The position numbers were made by a program, and so were the translations under genes. DNA of 64,000 nt from Artemisia argyi. Lineage: Eukaryota > Streptophyta > Magnoliopsida > Asterales > Asteraceae. Location of the stretch: NCBI GenBank assembly GCA_030686995.1, contig CM060706.1:143181505-143245504 (forward strand), read 5' to 3'. The notes below the pieces were generated by a model that made no database searches, was not told where the DNA came from, and saw only the letters and a program-made list of their open reading frames with translations. This document shows positions 34,801 through 47,007 of this stretch, piece by piece (the first letter of the stretch is position 1; every line of letters starts with the position of its first letter).

Positions 34801-35257
34801 AAGTACTTCCGGAGGTGCTCAATTCTTGGGTGAGAAACTTGTCAGCTGGTCATCTAAAAAGCAGATGTGCACTTCGATATCATCCACAAAAGCTGAATAT
34901 ATAGCAATGTCCTTATGCTGTGCTCTAATTTTGTGGATGAGATCACAACTATCAGATTATGGGTATGACTTCAACAAAATCCCAATGTATTGTGATAACA
35001 AAAGTGCCATTGCCCTGTGTTGCAATAATGTCCAGCACTCCAGAGCTAAGCATATAGACATTCGTCATCACTTCATCAGAGATGAAGTGGAGAAAGGGAT
35101 AGTGGAACTCTACTTTGTGAGGACAGAGTTTCAGATGGCTGATATATTCACGAAGGCTCTTTCTCGAGAAAGATTTCAGTTCATTCTTCCACGACTTGGG
35201 ATGAAGAGCCTCACTCCAGAAACTCTTAAGTCACTCCAGGAAGAGAATGATGATTGA
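31736..35257 (+). pseudogene. pol: pol polyprotein of element C with two in-frame stops
   Basis: All in one frame: protease LDSGCSKH (about 31814), GAG-pre-integrase LNHLNF ... CSSCQLGKSK, integrase core [15 protein letters not shown] and NGVVERRN, reverse transcriptase with [12 protein letters not shown] and YVDDIIFAS, and RNase H with SDADHAGC and DNKSAIA. A TGA at 32666-32668 falls just before the PQQNGVVER part of the integrase core. A TAG at 33236-33238 falls in the linker between integrase and reverse transcriptase. The RNase H motif reads STKAEYIA where A has STESEYVA, so a conserved acidic residue of that box is changed to Lys. The element is therefore very unlikely to be active. Confidence 0.9.
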
Positions 35258-35355
35258 AGGATGGGCTTCACATATCCTTTGTACATAACTTAACACAAAA
35301 AGAAAATAGAAAAATATAAAACCTATAAAAACCATAAAAATCTGAAAAATCATTA

Positions 35356-35424
<69 letters not shown>

Positions 35425-36757
35425 TTCTTACGACATGTCTCTTGTGTAATCAATATTATGTACGTCTCTAGAAATGTCATTCAATAATGACACGGAATCA
35501 TACATATGCTTGAGCAAGAGTTTTTCGGTTTTAAATAAAGTTTTTTTCTAAAACATATCGTATCTCAAAAACATTCTTGAAATTATGGCTTGTAGTCATT
35601 TCAGGCTACAACCCGGACTTCAAAAATATGGCTTGCTATTACTTCAAATAGCAACCCGCTTTTCAAAATGGGGAAAACACGTCGCCAAAAAGACGGTTGT
35701 TCCTTTTACCGAGTGAAGTTCACCTGGGCATGGATTACTTTATATCCATGTTTCCTCGATCTAATGTACGCTTCAGTGCATTATTTCTTGATAAAGAAGA
35801 GAAATCTTCTTTTTATCGCCAAATACTTTCCCTTCTATGATTTTTCTGGAATGTATTTGTGCAAAACTTGGTGGTACCATGAGATTTTGATTGAAAATTA
35901 AATTGAATCTAAATTTTGATAGAATTTTTCACTCAATCAATGACTTTAATATTTTATGAAAATATTCAGTTTTAACATCCGTCATTGATTGAAGGGGAGA
36001 GTGATTTCTCAAAATTTTATGTATCGTCAAAACTCTCCACACTTTGTACAAAAATCTTGCAATAAAACAATATGTGATGGTTATGTGTCAGAAGGAGAAA
36101 ATTTTCAAAGAGTTTTCGTTAAAACTTCAAATCTTTTGTAAACTCATCAAATCTGACACATAACAATCTCCCTCACAGATTGAGGGGGAGCAAGAAAAAG
36201 GTTCCTTTTATCAGAAAATATTAAAACTGACCGCCTTTCTCTCCCAAAAGCTTTCTAACTTATTTAAATCAATTGAGATCCAAAATCTCGAAAGATTTGA
36301 AATTTTTTATCGGGGGAGAGAATGTGATTTAAATATGAAATCTGATAATCAAAAGTGATCTTTTGGACTCAATAAATAGGTTCCCACATATGTGATAAAC
36401 ACTTTCGAATATCGATGCACATATTGAGGGGGAGCAAAAGGCGTTTATGGAAGTTATACCAAAGACCGACCATTTATCTTTATGCATGGAGTTATAAGGA
36501 TGGATAAGGTTAGGTATGAGTTCCCATGATCCACCAGAACCAGAAGGATCTTCCCATGGACAATCCTCTAGATAGATTAGAAGTCCTTAGGAATGATTGA
36601 AAAAAGTAGTAAAGTGAGAAAGGGAAGAGTGCGGACTGAGATAGAGCTAGGACTGGAACAAACCCAACAAGGTTCTAGTGGTGAAGTCTTGGTAAGCACT
36701 GAAGGGGTTGAAGAATGAAAAAGAAATGTAATAAGAAAGGGTGAAAAGAAATAGCCC
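35258..36757 (+). other. 3' non-coding region of element C, first part
   Basis: No gene. Contains an AT dinucleotide run (35363-35422), a pair of similar phrases (ATGGCTTGTAGTCATTTC / ATGGCTTGCTATTACTTC near 35585 and 35629), and purine boxes at about 35991, 36182, 36312 and 36426. Confidence 0.65.
35363..35422. repeat. AT dinucleotide microsatellite
   Basis: About 60 bases of uninterrupted AT repeat in the 3' region of element C. Confidence 0.95.
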
Positions 36758-38167
36758 TGGTAGCGTGGGAATCGCACCAGGCTTTACCTCTCAAGGGATC
36801 TTGAGAAGCTTACAACCCCCACCAGGCAGTGTACCTGATCGTTGTAGTATAGTATAGTGACAAGTACCGGGGGATTGATCGTTCAGCTAGGAATAGTGTC
36901 GCTAGGATTAGAAAACCTAAATACTAGTTCTAGAGATGAGAGATGATTATTTTTGTATTTTTATATTTTTTAGAAAGCAAGTAAAAATCTCGGGTTTTAA
37001 GGATTTGGGCGGAATTAGTTGCTAGTCAACTAACCCAATACTAAAGATGCAATCAAAATAAAATACTAGAAATAAAAATAAACTAAATTAAACTAAGGTT
37101 GTGAGCAATAAGTGGAGAAATTGTGTTTACTTAGATTTCACTACTCCCTAGATATCTTTTACACGTTAATTACTTGTTATAGTTACGTGGATGACGGATT
37201 GTATTCCTTAATACCATTCATGGGGTGGCGCACTTAATTCCCCAATCCTATGAGTGCCTACTTCACTCCTATGTCGAGCCGGCTAAGAAGCTCCTAACAT
37301 GGGATTATTAGAATTTACTCATGCATTAAATACAACCAATAAAACCTAGTGCACGTCAGTTCATGTTTCCTAAGACGTTCAAGCATGTTACCATTTGGAG
37401 ATCTGCCAGTTTTCTTAAGCCTAACATCGAAATCATTCATCCAATACAACCATAAACAAGTAATCAACACATAATCAACATCTAGGTTTCATTAGATCTA
37501 AGCAAACACAAGATAGATCTAGCCTAGCATGATGGAATTAAGACAAGAACAAGATATAGACAACCAACACATAGACATATTGATTGAATTAAAAAAACAC
37601 TTATCTCAATTACACATGAAAGGGTTCAAGGGCTGAAAACCCTTGAAAAACCTGTAAAATTTGTAATAGGTTCGGCCTTAGGGTTTCTCCAAAACTTCTC
37701 TTTTTATGAATGAAAATTAGAAAACTATATATAGGAAATTGAGGCTGACGGCGTCAAGACCAAATAGGTGACGCCGTCATCTCGCCGCCAAAATACTTCT
37801 CGGACTGCTTTAATCTTCATCTGACGCCGTCATGTGTTATGGTCTTCCAGGCCGTCACGTCTTTTACTCTTGACGCTCTACTTGTGACGCCTTCATGTTT
37901 GTACTGGACCGTCATGCAATTTACTCTTGACGCCGTCAGGATGTTGCTCTTGACGCCGTCACCTACTGTTCTCAGCAAGGAAAATTAAGACTTTAGCGTT
38001 TTCATCACTTTTATGCTCCAAAAACGTCTGAATTGCTTCCTTTTCCAGATTTCTCTCCCAAAGTACCTAAAATCACAAAAGGAACGATTTAGGGCAATAT
38101 TTGATCAAATAAATTCAATTCCGGGCTTAAATGACCCCCTAAAAGTGGTTCATTTTTTGCCTCATCA
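36758..38167 (-). mobile_element. Solo LTR of a Tat-type gypsy element, inserted in element C
   Basis: Read on the minus strand it begins TGATGAGGCAAAAAATG and ends CCCACGCTACCA, 1,410 bp, flanked by AGCCC on both sides (36753-36757 and 38168-38172). Comparison with the A 3' region, which is uninterrupted here, shows an insertion. No internal coding region or primer site is present. It probably formed by recombination between the two LTRs of a full element. A run of TGACGCCGTCA-like phrases lies at about 37745-37965. Confidence 0.8.
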
Positions 38168-38172
38168 AGCCC

Positions 38173-39680
38173 TCCATATATTCAACCTTAGGGCAGAAAC
38201 CAGGTTCAATTCATAATCTACTAGTGGTTACTAAGGTAACACCGGTATTGAAGACAAGACGTCATGGACCTAGTGACGCACTGCACCAAACTTCCCAACC
38301 ACTCAAGTTCTCTTAAAAGAACTTGTTTCATTCTCACGGAGAACCCTGTGCAATGTATCGACCGCTCATTGCGAGCTATGTTGATACCTAAAACAGGAGA
38401 CGCCTCCCCAGTCTCCAGGAGCGGATCAAAATGCACTATTGAGTCTAGAGCCACGAGATCATCCATAAATCTCGTTAGGACACACTTCCAAATATGCTTA
38501 TTATTTCACACAATGTGGAAAATAAGATAAAATATTTAGAGTCCTACGCATTATCCTTGTGGTATTGCCAGAACATCCGAGCGATATGTAAACATTCACG
38601 ATGAAGATGGAAATCCTTCTAGAGCGAACATCTCTCAAGCTCTTGGTAGGTGACATGTGAGATCCATCTTGGATCAATGATCAAGTGACAACTGGAAAGC
38701 AACAATGGTGCGATTCAACATTGAATCAAACTTGTTCCAGGATATGGATTGACGGATACTTTTGCAAAAACCTTTCAATGTGCTCACAAACTAACTTTCG
38801 AGCACATTGATTGTGTAAAATCTTTCAAACAAAAATATTTTTGATGGAAATGTGATTCAAAATATAAAACTCTCATCGTGTCTCAAAAATGTTTATCCTA
38901 TGACACGCGAGTGATTTCTACAAATCAATTTCTCATCAATCCGTGAATATTTATTCACCGATTCACTCTATCGTGCTGTCTGCTTTGAGACGTTCCGGTA
39001 TGAGCACATGCTAAGTATGAAGATTCCGAAGTGGATTCTTTGGAAAATTCATTACTACAAGCTGGAAATTCTTGTAAAAGAGAGTCCTCTTTAAAAGAGA
39101 CTCTACCTGATCACAAGTCGGTTTTCACAAAACCGGAGGGTAGTCTGTCCTCGCAGAACGAATGACAAAGCCATATTCGTTCTCTATCTTTATTGCTAAC
39201 TGTTTTATTTCAGGGACACGTATAAAGATGGCGTTGATGGCTCCTATTTCCAGCTGAATCGGGTCAATCCATACCTCATGCTCACACATCCTCCTCACTA
39301 TCAATGATGAAGAGAGACTTACTACAACGAATGTTGAGAGACTACCAACAACGTTTCCGCAACTCTGATGAAAAGTCTCCTGATCCGCAACTCTGATGTA
39401 AAGTCTCCTGATCCAGAAGGGTGTGAGCATGACGGTCCTAAAGTCACTACATCACATGAAGGCGTTACTACTGTGGATGAGCTTGGAGATTTATTGTGGC
39501 TGATGATCTCAAAGAAACTCAAAGATCACACATCACAAAGGAATCCAAATCACAAGTTCATTGCCTGAAGTACAAAGTGTGCTGAAAAGTGAAGAATCAG
39601 AACCTACGAGCTACTAAGACTAAAGAATGCTTGAAGATCAAAGAGCGTAACTTCCAAGGTGACCTCGCTTAGGGGGAGAT
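38173..39680 (+). other. 3' non-coding region of element C, second part
   Basis: No gene. It continues the homology to A (for example GGGCAGA-ACC-GGTTCAAT and CTCCCCAGTCTCC). A near-tandem duplication of CTGATG(A/T)AAAGTCTCCTGATCC(A/G) occurs at about 39364-39416. It ends with AGGGGGAGAT at 39671-39680, next to the LTR. Confidence 0.65.
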
Positions 39681-40038
39681 TGTTAGGAATACAAATATTC
39701 CTGTAAAAGACTCGGTCACCTAATATTGTAATGGCATTAAGTTAGCTCGTAGTTAGTTTAGTTATTAGTTAGAATTAGTTTAAGTAACATCGTGGAAGAA
39801 GGACGGGTCTTTACCCACTGTATGCCTGATCCACAGCCTAGGTGTAGGCGTTTTTATTCGTTGTATAAATACCCCTCTCCCACCAAGGGAGAGGGTTGGA
39901 CCTTCTCATTTTATCTAATCTAACATATCATTTTCTTTCTCAAGGTTCCTAGTTTTCTTTTTTCTTCCTTTTCTCTTAAACCATACGCCACCCTAATCAC
40001 ATATACCATCATGTTTGAGACTTAGTTACTATCCTACA
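39681..40038 (+). repeat. 3' LTR of element C
   Basis: TGTTAGGAAT ... ATCCTACA, about 358 bp, with a TATA box TATAAATA at 39864-39871 and the adjacent inverted pair CCCTCTCCC...GGGAGAGGG at about 39872-39895. The right end is set by the TCCTACA terminus, which resembles the inverted LTR start. Confidence 0.7.
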
Positions 40039-41176
40039 TATTTAATTTCATTGTTTCATGACTTTTTAGCCAACTAATACACGATGTTTGAGCCCATTAT
40101 TATCTTTATACATCGATTGCTTCTATTCAATATTGCTATAACGTATAATTAAAGTTACAAGTTTGAATGAAAATTAAGTATCATGAATGTTAATCTTTTA
40201 TCTACTTTTTGTTCAATATCGTTGAAACCCCACCAAAGTCTCAGACTCTACGGACAAACTCGCAATAACCAAGCCAAACTATGAAGCCAAAAAACATTTT
40301 AGGAAATCCAAACACGCAATGCCTATAGAGTATTGCATAAATTGGTATCGTGATCAAATCTATTAGTAACTGAATAAAACTTTGATGTATTGATATGTCA
40401 CAGAGGTGATTTGTGCATAATTTTTTTTGTTAATTTGCGCACAACGACTCGTGCCATTGATAGTTATACATGTGTTGCATGTTCATCTTTTTGCTTATAT
40501 CTTGTCGTGTATAAATGAAAATAAGTGTATGCAAATTAAGTTTTATTGTAAAGTTGAGTGTAGTGGTGACCATCATGTCCACCACGCGCCAACCCCATTA
40601 CCTCCTTTCTTCTACCGCGCACCAACCACCTACTTTTGCACTGGTTTTACGGTGAGCTCTTTTCTTTTGTTTGTGTGTGTTTGTGGGGTATGTATGGTCG
40701 TCTCACGGATTTTGGTGATGCCGTTCAATCACCACAAAGGGGATCACCTTGTTTTGTTGTACCATTTCTTTAGACAGTAGTAATAGTTCTAGTTTTTTAG
40801 GTAAGATTTAGTTTTACTGATTAGGAGTGTTTGTTTGTTATGTTTATTTCCTTAGGGTCCCATCCTTTTTTAATTTTCTTTTTTAACAGAGGTGGGACAC
40901 CTTGTATTGTATTTTGGTTCTCGTCCGAGGTTCTTTTTTATATATTGCCATTCCAAAAAAAATCACCACAAAAAGTTCATCAAACGCATATACAAAATAC
41001 TCATATTATTGGTACATTAACTAATTAAACTCAAGCCTCATATCGTGTTTATATACAGTATATAATAGAAGTGCATGAAATTTTGTTGCCTTTATCAAGC
41101 GATGACCATGTGCAATGATATGACATCATTTGCACTCCTTTAAGACGGTCCTAAAAGTATGTTTGTATAAAGTTAA
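40039..41176. other. Host intergenic DNA, nothing recognised
   Basis: AT-rich sequence with only short chance reading frames. No terminal repeats or gene motifs were recognised. Confidence 0.5.
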
Positions 41177-41185
41177 ATATTTTTA

Positions 41186-42317
41186 GAGTAAATGTCATTT
41201 TTCGTCCCTGTGGTTTGTCGGGTCAATCAATATTAGTCCCTGCTGTTAAATTTCTTCGGGTTTGGTCCCCGTGGTTTACAACCCATACGGGTTTGGTCCC
41301 TTGACCAATCTTCTGAAGGGTATTTTGGTCATTTGACGAAAAAAATTCGAAAAAATGTATTTTTGTCATTTGACGAAAAAAATTCAAAAAAAAATGGAAA
41401 AAAATTCGAAAAAAATTCTAAAAAAAAATTTTAATAAAATTTTTTCTTAAAAAATTCAAAAAATTAATTTTAATAAAAATTTCTAATAAAAAATTTGAAA
41501 AAAAAATTTAATAAACAAAAAAAATTCTAAAAAAAAATTAATTAATTTTTTTTTAATAAAAAAATTTTTATTAAAAATTATAAAAAAAATTAAAAGATAT
41601 TTTAATAAATTTTTTTTATAATGTTTTTCGAATTTTTTAAGAAAAGTTTTTATTAAATTTTTTTTATTAAAATTTTGAAAATTTTTTAAGAAAATTTTTT
41701 TAGAATTTTTTTCGAATGTTTTAAGAAAAAATTTTATTAGAAATTTTTTTTTCAAATTATTTTTTTTGGAAAAAAAAACTTTCGTCAAAAAAAAATTTTT
41801 TTTAGAAATTTTTTCGAATTTTTTAAGAAAAAATTTTTCAGAAATTTTTTTTTGGAAAAAAAATTTTCGTCAAAAAAAATTTTTTTAGAATGTTTTTCGA
41901 ATTTTTTAAGAAAAATTTTTATTAACATTTTTTTATTAAAAATTTGAAAATTTTTTAAGAAATTTTTTTTAGAATTTTTTTCGAATTTTTTAAGAAAAAA
42001 TTTTATTAGAAATTTGTTTTTCAAATAACTTTTTTTGGAAAAAAAAAATTCGTCAAAAAAAATTTTTTTTTATAAATTTTTTCGAATTTTTTAAGAAAAA
42101 ATTTATCAGAATTTTTTTTTTCAAATTTTTTTTTTGGAATAAAATTTTTTTGTCAAAAATTTTTTTTTTTAGAATGTTTTTCGAATTTTTTAAGAAAAAA
42201 TTTTATTAAATTTTTTTTAGAATTTTTTTTTTATTAAAAATTTGAAAATTTTTTTAGAATTTTTTTTTTGAATTTTTTTATTAAAATTTTTTTTAATCAA
42301 GATTCGTCCATGTGGTT

Positions 42318-42382
<65 letters not shown>

Positions 42383-42559
42383 CTAAGGGTGTTTTTGTCT
42401 TTTTGCATATATTTAACGGTCAACTGACGGAATTTGTGGTCAAGAGACCAAACCCGTATGGGTTTGTAAACCACGGGGACCAAATCTGAAGAAATTTAAC
42501 GGCATGGACTAATATTGATTGACCCGGCAAATCACAGGGACGAAAAATGACATTTACTC
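41186..42559. mobile_element. Mutator-type non-autonomous element (MITE-like) with ~115-bp terminal inverted repeats
   Basis: Both ends read GAGTAAATGTCATTTTTCG inward and match for about 115 bp at roughly 95%. They are flanked by the 9-bp duplication ATATTTTTA (41177-41185 and 42560-42568), the Mutator hallmark. The core is very AT-rich and non-coding: a degenerate tandem (about 90-bp period, marked by TTTCGAATTTTTTAAGAAAA) at about 41600-42230, an internal copy of the terminal phrase (TTCGTCCATGTGGTTTGCA, about 42303), and an AT run (42321-42381). Confidence 0.88.
42321..42381. repeat. AT dinucleotide microsatellite inside the Mutator-type element
   Basis: About 60 bases of AT repeat directly after an internal copy of the terminal-repeat phrase. 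Confidence 0.95.
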
Positions 42560-42568
42560 ATATTTTTA

Positions 42569-42905
42569 TATGTTTGATTTGATGATCATCATTACATGAT
42601 TTGATAAATAATGATGTAATGTTAACATAAAAGTAATGAGTTTGGTGAACATTACGCCCGGTCATTGAAGCCGGGTAGGTTGGAGTTTGAAGGCTTCATT
42701 AACGAACCAAACGGCTTTCCTAAAAGGGGAACTCGAACATTCTAATCTTGTAAAAGGTCAACTTTTTCCTCGTTGGCAACCACCACTGTTGTGGCCCACG
42801 GCCCATCTTTGCAAAATACGTACTCATCCAAAATTGAATACAAATATTTTCATTTCGCATCTAGGAAAAAAGTCACAAATCTGTATACTGATTACCAAAT
42901 AATTA
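42569..42905. other. Host intergenic DNA, nothing recognised
   Basis: Short stretch between two transposons. It includes a small inverted repeat CCCGG-TCATTGAAG-CCGGG at about 42657. Confidence 0.4.
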
Positions 42906-43202
42906 TCTATACTACTTTATAATACATTTGGGATTATTCTATAATTAGAAATATTTAAAATTAGACTTTTACTTGCTTATTATAGAAGGATTTCAAAATT
43001 AATTGGTTACGAAGCAGGTTGGTTAGGAAGTTGGTTAGAAAGTTTGTTAGGAAGCATATTTGTTGTTCAAACTAAAATTATTTAGCTTAACCATCTCTAC
43101 CATCTCTACTTATAAAGTATAAAGACAACTAAATGTGTAACCGAATAAGACAAAATATAGTCACAGATACCCGCCGCCGCGTTTCGCGGATCCCGTTCTA
43201 GT
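42906..43202 (+). mobile_element. Short non-autonomous Helitron
   Basis: The 5' end TCTATACTACTTTATAATA is typical of plant Helitrons. The 3' end has a GC-rich hairpin (CCGCCGCGTTTCGCGG, about 43171-43190) followed by CTAGT at 43198-43202. It lies between a left A (42905) and a right T (43203), the usual AT insertion site, with no duplication. It is 297 bp and codes for nothing. Confidence 0.75.
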
Positions 43203-43303
43203 TACTTATTAGATATAATGAAAATCATAATGTTCTGTTGTACTCTAAACGTTAAGTCGAAGGGGTGAGTTTTGTGACGTATACACAAGTAGGGTTTTAA
43301 TAA

Positions 43304-43587
43304 GAACTATTTTTTTAAATGCCTCGAAAGTACATACTCACCCTAATTGCAAAAAAAAAAATAAATAAATAAAAAATCTTTAAATACCCCAAAAGCGAAG
43401 GTCACCCCCGAAATTTTGTGCGACTTCTCTAAAATCTTTGTCAACTTCTCTAAAATAACATTTTAGAGGAGTCGCCTAAGATTTCGAGAGCGACCTTCGC
43501 CCATGGGTCATTTGGAAAAATTGGATTTTGGAGCACATGGGGTGAGTGTGTACCTTTGAGAATTTTTTTTTTTTTTTTAAATAGCTC
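43304..43587. mobile_element. Foldback MITE with 9-bp target duplication
   Basis: Ends GAACTATTT / GAGCTATTT (inverted) are flanked by TTTTAATAA on both sides (43295-43303 and 43588-43596). A further subterminal pair is CTCGAAAGTACATACTCACCC against GGGTGAGTGTGTACCTTTGAG. A central inverted repeat of about 41 bp (GCGAAGGTC ... GACCTTCGC, 43396-43500) makes the element able to fold almost end to end. The 9-bp duplication points to Mutator-like transposition. Confidence 0.75.
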
Positions 43588-43596
43588 TTTTAATAA

Positions 43597-45905
43597 CTTT
43601 TTTCCTACATTAAATAATGATAAAGTTTCGCATTTCTTGGATAACTCGAACCCGAAAAAACCTCATCCATTTATCATGTACATATGACTTAGAATGACTG
43701 TAAATCAGCTTTCCGTTTCCGGCGTTGTCAAACATAATTACGCGAATGACGTTTGAAAAATGTTCATTAGTTAATGAATTGAAATGTATTTTACATATGA
43801 TACACTCGGATAACACATGAAATATTTACCCAGAATTAAGAAAGCCATATAAGATGGCAACAAGCTCTTTAAATATTTTAACTAACATTACATTAGCATC
43901 CATTATAATAATCCTCTACAAAAGTTTATAATTATGCCACATCACAAACACATAAACCTTTTAGATTTATAAACCTATTTTCACTACAGATAAACTTGTT
44001 AAAGCTTTATAAATATACTACGTATAACATAATTAAATGTATTAAATTATGAAAAGCTTTATGATATTAGACTTTATGATATATAAGCATGAAATTAATG
44101 TCCGCTATAGTTAACAATATTATGAATATCTTCATCTTTTTATAAACTCTTTTATAAAGTGTATGGCTTGAGTTTTGAGCATGCAATCACAAAACTATCG
44201 CTCTCAATGCATTCTGCCTTTTCTATTTTTTTGCTTAATACTCAGTTGTCTCATACTCCCATCGTCTTTTGCTATTTTCAAAGCCTAAAATGTCGCCTTC
44301 AATAAGATCACGAAAGATATTGATGTCCACCACTAGAAAAACAATAAAAAAAAATGTTAGATGGCAGAAAATGAAAACTCAAGAACAGACCAAATAATAA
44401 TTGCCATTTATTTGTTTCCATGGCATATATCTTAGCCGATTGTGTTACATTACTTAGATGCCGTAACCTAACACCAATCATATGCATTTACTAGTGCATG
44501 GTCAAGAAAATGGACCACAATCTAGATATAGCTTGTTACAAAACTCGAAAATCCAAGCATGGGCTAAGCCAAGTTGGCTCGAATTTGATAATTCGACAAG
44601 CCTAAATGAACATTAATGCTAAATGACCGACACACCAAGGTTACCATCTCTTTACTTTAGTCTATTAATTCATATAAGTTTGCTTAAAAGACCCTTATGT
44701 CATGTAGAGAAGTTGGACTTGATTTTATTTTCAACTTCAAAGAATAATATGAACAAGACAATGGTTGAGATGACCAACTCATACGACTAATTCATGTCTA
44801 ATTTATTTATTTTGTGACGCATGTATTGCACGTATTATCGCTCCTCTTATTTACCATTGATTTAGCCATGTGTTTCTAGATCTTTGTTAGGCATAAAATT
44901 AAGTACATGAGGTAGTCATGCCCATCACTGTTCGATCTAAAACTAGAACACGTGATATACAAATTGTGTTAAACCAGTGACCATGACTAGCCATCGCTTT
45001 AATAGAACATCAACACTTGTTAGGCATAAACTTAGGTGCATGAGGATGAAAGGGGTATATGGGCATCTAATGATTAGCCATCACTCTATTACAGGCATAT
45101 TACACCCTAAAATTGGCAGCTAACTTGGGACCATATGTGGTTTTCTATTTCAACATTGATATGTTTTATTCTCTTCCACATACTACTGGATATGATGCTA
45201 CATTATCTTTTAATAAACATCCGCGAGTAAGATACTTGACATATTTTATAAGGTTTTTTTCTTACATTGATATGTTATTATACTTTTCTGAACATTAGCA
45301 AATGAGATTGAAACTACACTCCATTATTCATAGTCGTAACTAACTTTTGGATATTGGAAAGTTATCGCCTAGGTAAAACTGGCTGATATCAGTTACGATA
45401 GACTAATGTAAACTTATATATGACCAGTAATCGTTAGAAAAGAGAATGTGTGTTTGAGATGAGTACGTGAGTGTAGGATGACTCAAGTATAAAGCAACTA
45501 CAACTAGAGGTTTAGTTTTCTGAACTGCTAAGTGTCCTGATTTTCAAACGTCCCTTAGTTTTAACATTGTTAATTGGTTTATACTCGTACAATTTTGTTA
45601 GATAAAGATATTTAACGGTGTTACACCTAAAACATGATCGATTGTTTTCACTCCGTATTACTTATTTGGCAAAGAAAGCATATCTAAATTATTAATTTTT
45701 TCTTCTTGTTTTTGCATGTTTCAGATGAGAGAAAAATATACTAATAGCAGACTGTTATACTCATGTAGCCGCATTGAAGTGGATTTTGGATGGGCCTTAG
45801 TGCTTTTGGGCTGGGGATTTAATGGACTTAAGTATTGTATATCACGAATTCTCCATGCTTAGCCTTAAACTACGTGTATATTTGCATCCGATTTAGGTTT
45901 CAATA
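43597..45905. other. Host intergenic DNA upstream of the F-box pseudogene
   Basis: No gene recognised. A short direct repeat (TTGTTAGGCATAAA-TTA-GT-CATGAGG) occurs at about 44886 and 45018. The last ~150 bases are the presumed promoter and leader of the F-box gene; no clear TATA box was identified. Confidence 0.45.
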
Positions 45906-46194
45906 ATGTCAAAGCTTGCATTTGATTTGGTTGAAGATATACTTATGAGATTGAATCTTGAAGATCTCATTCGATGCAAAAGCGTTTGTAATTCATGGTT
46001 GTCTTTTATCTCTGGCTCTAGTTTTGTTAATACTCATCTGAATTATAATAACAACAAAGATCACAACAATCCTAAACTTGGACATAGAAGAATCATTATG
46101 CCATCAGATGAGGGGGATACGCCTGACGAGTATTATGTCATGAATGTTTGGCATATTGTTGGTTCTTCCAATGGCCTTGTATGAGTCTCTCAAA

Positions 46195-46395
46195 GGCCTT
46201 GTTTCTTTTTTACTAGATGGGGAAGGATAGTGGGGTCTACTCTTATATAAACCTCTTATTGGGGAGGTATTGAGTTATTTTGCCTTGTGAATATAGACTC
46301 ATTAATGAAAAAAGTGGGCTTCATTTAAAAAAATAATACTATTAAATTAGTGGAACCAACTATCCTTTCCCATTTAGTAAAAACGAAACGCCCCG
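46195..46395. mobile_element. MITE inside the F-box pseudogene
   Basis: About 50-bp inverted ends: GGCCTTGTTTCTTTTTTACT on the left and, inverted, GGGGCGTTTCGTTTTTACT on the right, with matching GGAAGGATAGT further in. It interrupts the F-box gene between SSNGLV and NPSTRD coding sequence. The ends resemble PIF/Harbinger (Tourist) MITEs; a 3-bp TAA/CAA duplication is possible but not certain. Confidence 0.65.
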
Positions 46396-46632
46396 TAAGA
46401 GATGCTTAAGTTTTAGTAACCAATCCCTCTACCAGGGATGTTAAAAAACTCCAACCGCCCTACAAATTTCCCAATATTAGCATAGATTGGGAGTTTTTAT
46501 GTTGGGGTTTTGGTCATGGTTCTGTTGGAATAAGTGACCAAAGTGTTGAATGACAATTGATGGTGTTATCAAACATACTAATGTGAATTAAGAATAAATT
46601 AATGTGTGATTAATTCTTAATTCATGACTCAT

Positions 46633-46637
46633 GAGAC
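46633..46637. repeat. Target-site duplication GAGAC, left of the copia element
   Basis: Matches 51385-51389 exactly. Confidence 0.9.
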
Positions 46638-46909
46638 TGTTGAATAAACTGATATTTTGTTTACTTAGTCATCCATGTTTACTGGTTTGACCAGTTATTT
46701 AGGAGAGTCTAATGCATGATAGTTAGTTGAAGTAGTGGCAAGTTATTATGTAGTCGTTTCCTATTTTCAAGTATTCTAGTAGTTGCTCTATACCTATAAA
46801 TAGAGCTAGTTGTTTTGTAGTTTTCATCATAAAAGTTCAGCAGAATAAAAGAACTCCTTCCTCCCAAATCAATAGCCTTTATCTTTGTTATCTTAGTCAC
46901 TTATTAACA
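46638..46909 (+). repeat. 5' LTR of the young copia element
   Basis: TGTTGAATAAAC ... TTATTAACA. A TATA box within CCTATAAATAGAG lies at about 46795. Confidence 0.93.
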
Positions 46910-46910
46910 G

Positions 46911-46923
46911 TGGTATCAGAGCC
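46911..46923 (+). other. Primer-binding site of the young copia element
   Basis: TGGTATCAGAGCC, complementary to initiator tRNA-Met, one base after the 5' LTR. Confidence 0.92.
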
Positions 46924-47007
46924 ACGTTATAGCCCACAAACCGAGAGAATCACGTGAGGTTGAGTGATCAAAAGCATTTGTTACAGCAGTAGCAGATAAG
47001 TTGTGCA

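Larger units (their letters stand above)
28875..40038 (+). mobile_element. Sirevirus-type Ty1/copia element C, 3' portion
   Basis: Gag coiled-coil remnant, pol, a long 3' region with purine tracts, and a 3' LTR. The 5' LTR and the gag capsid are outside the window, on the far side of gypsy element G. Several stops and frame changes show decay, more advanced than in A. There is no counterpart to the extra frame of A between pol and the 3' LTR. Confidence 0.85.

Noticed and set aside
41483..42483. Several open frames rich in Phe, Lys, Leu and Asn inside the Mutator-type element
   Set aside because: They come from low-complexity AT-rich repeats and the AT run; there is no start context or known motif.
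44885..45045. Direct repeat GTTAGGCATAAA as ends of a transposon
   Set aside because: The copies are in the same direction, short, and lack LTR or inverted-repeat structure.
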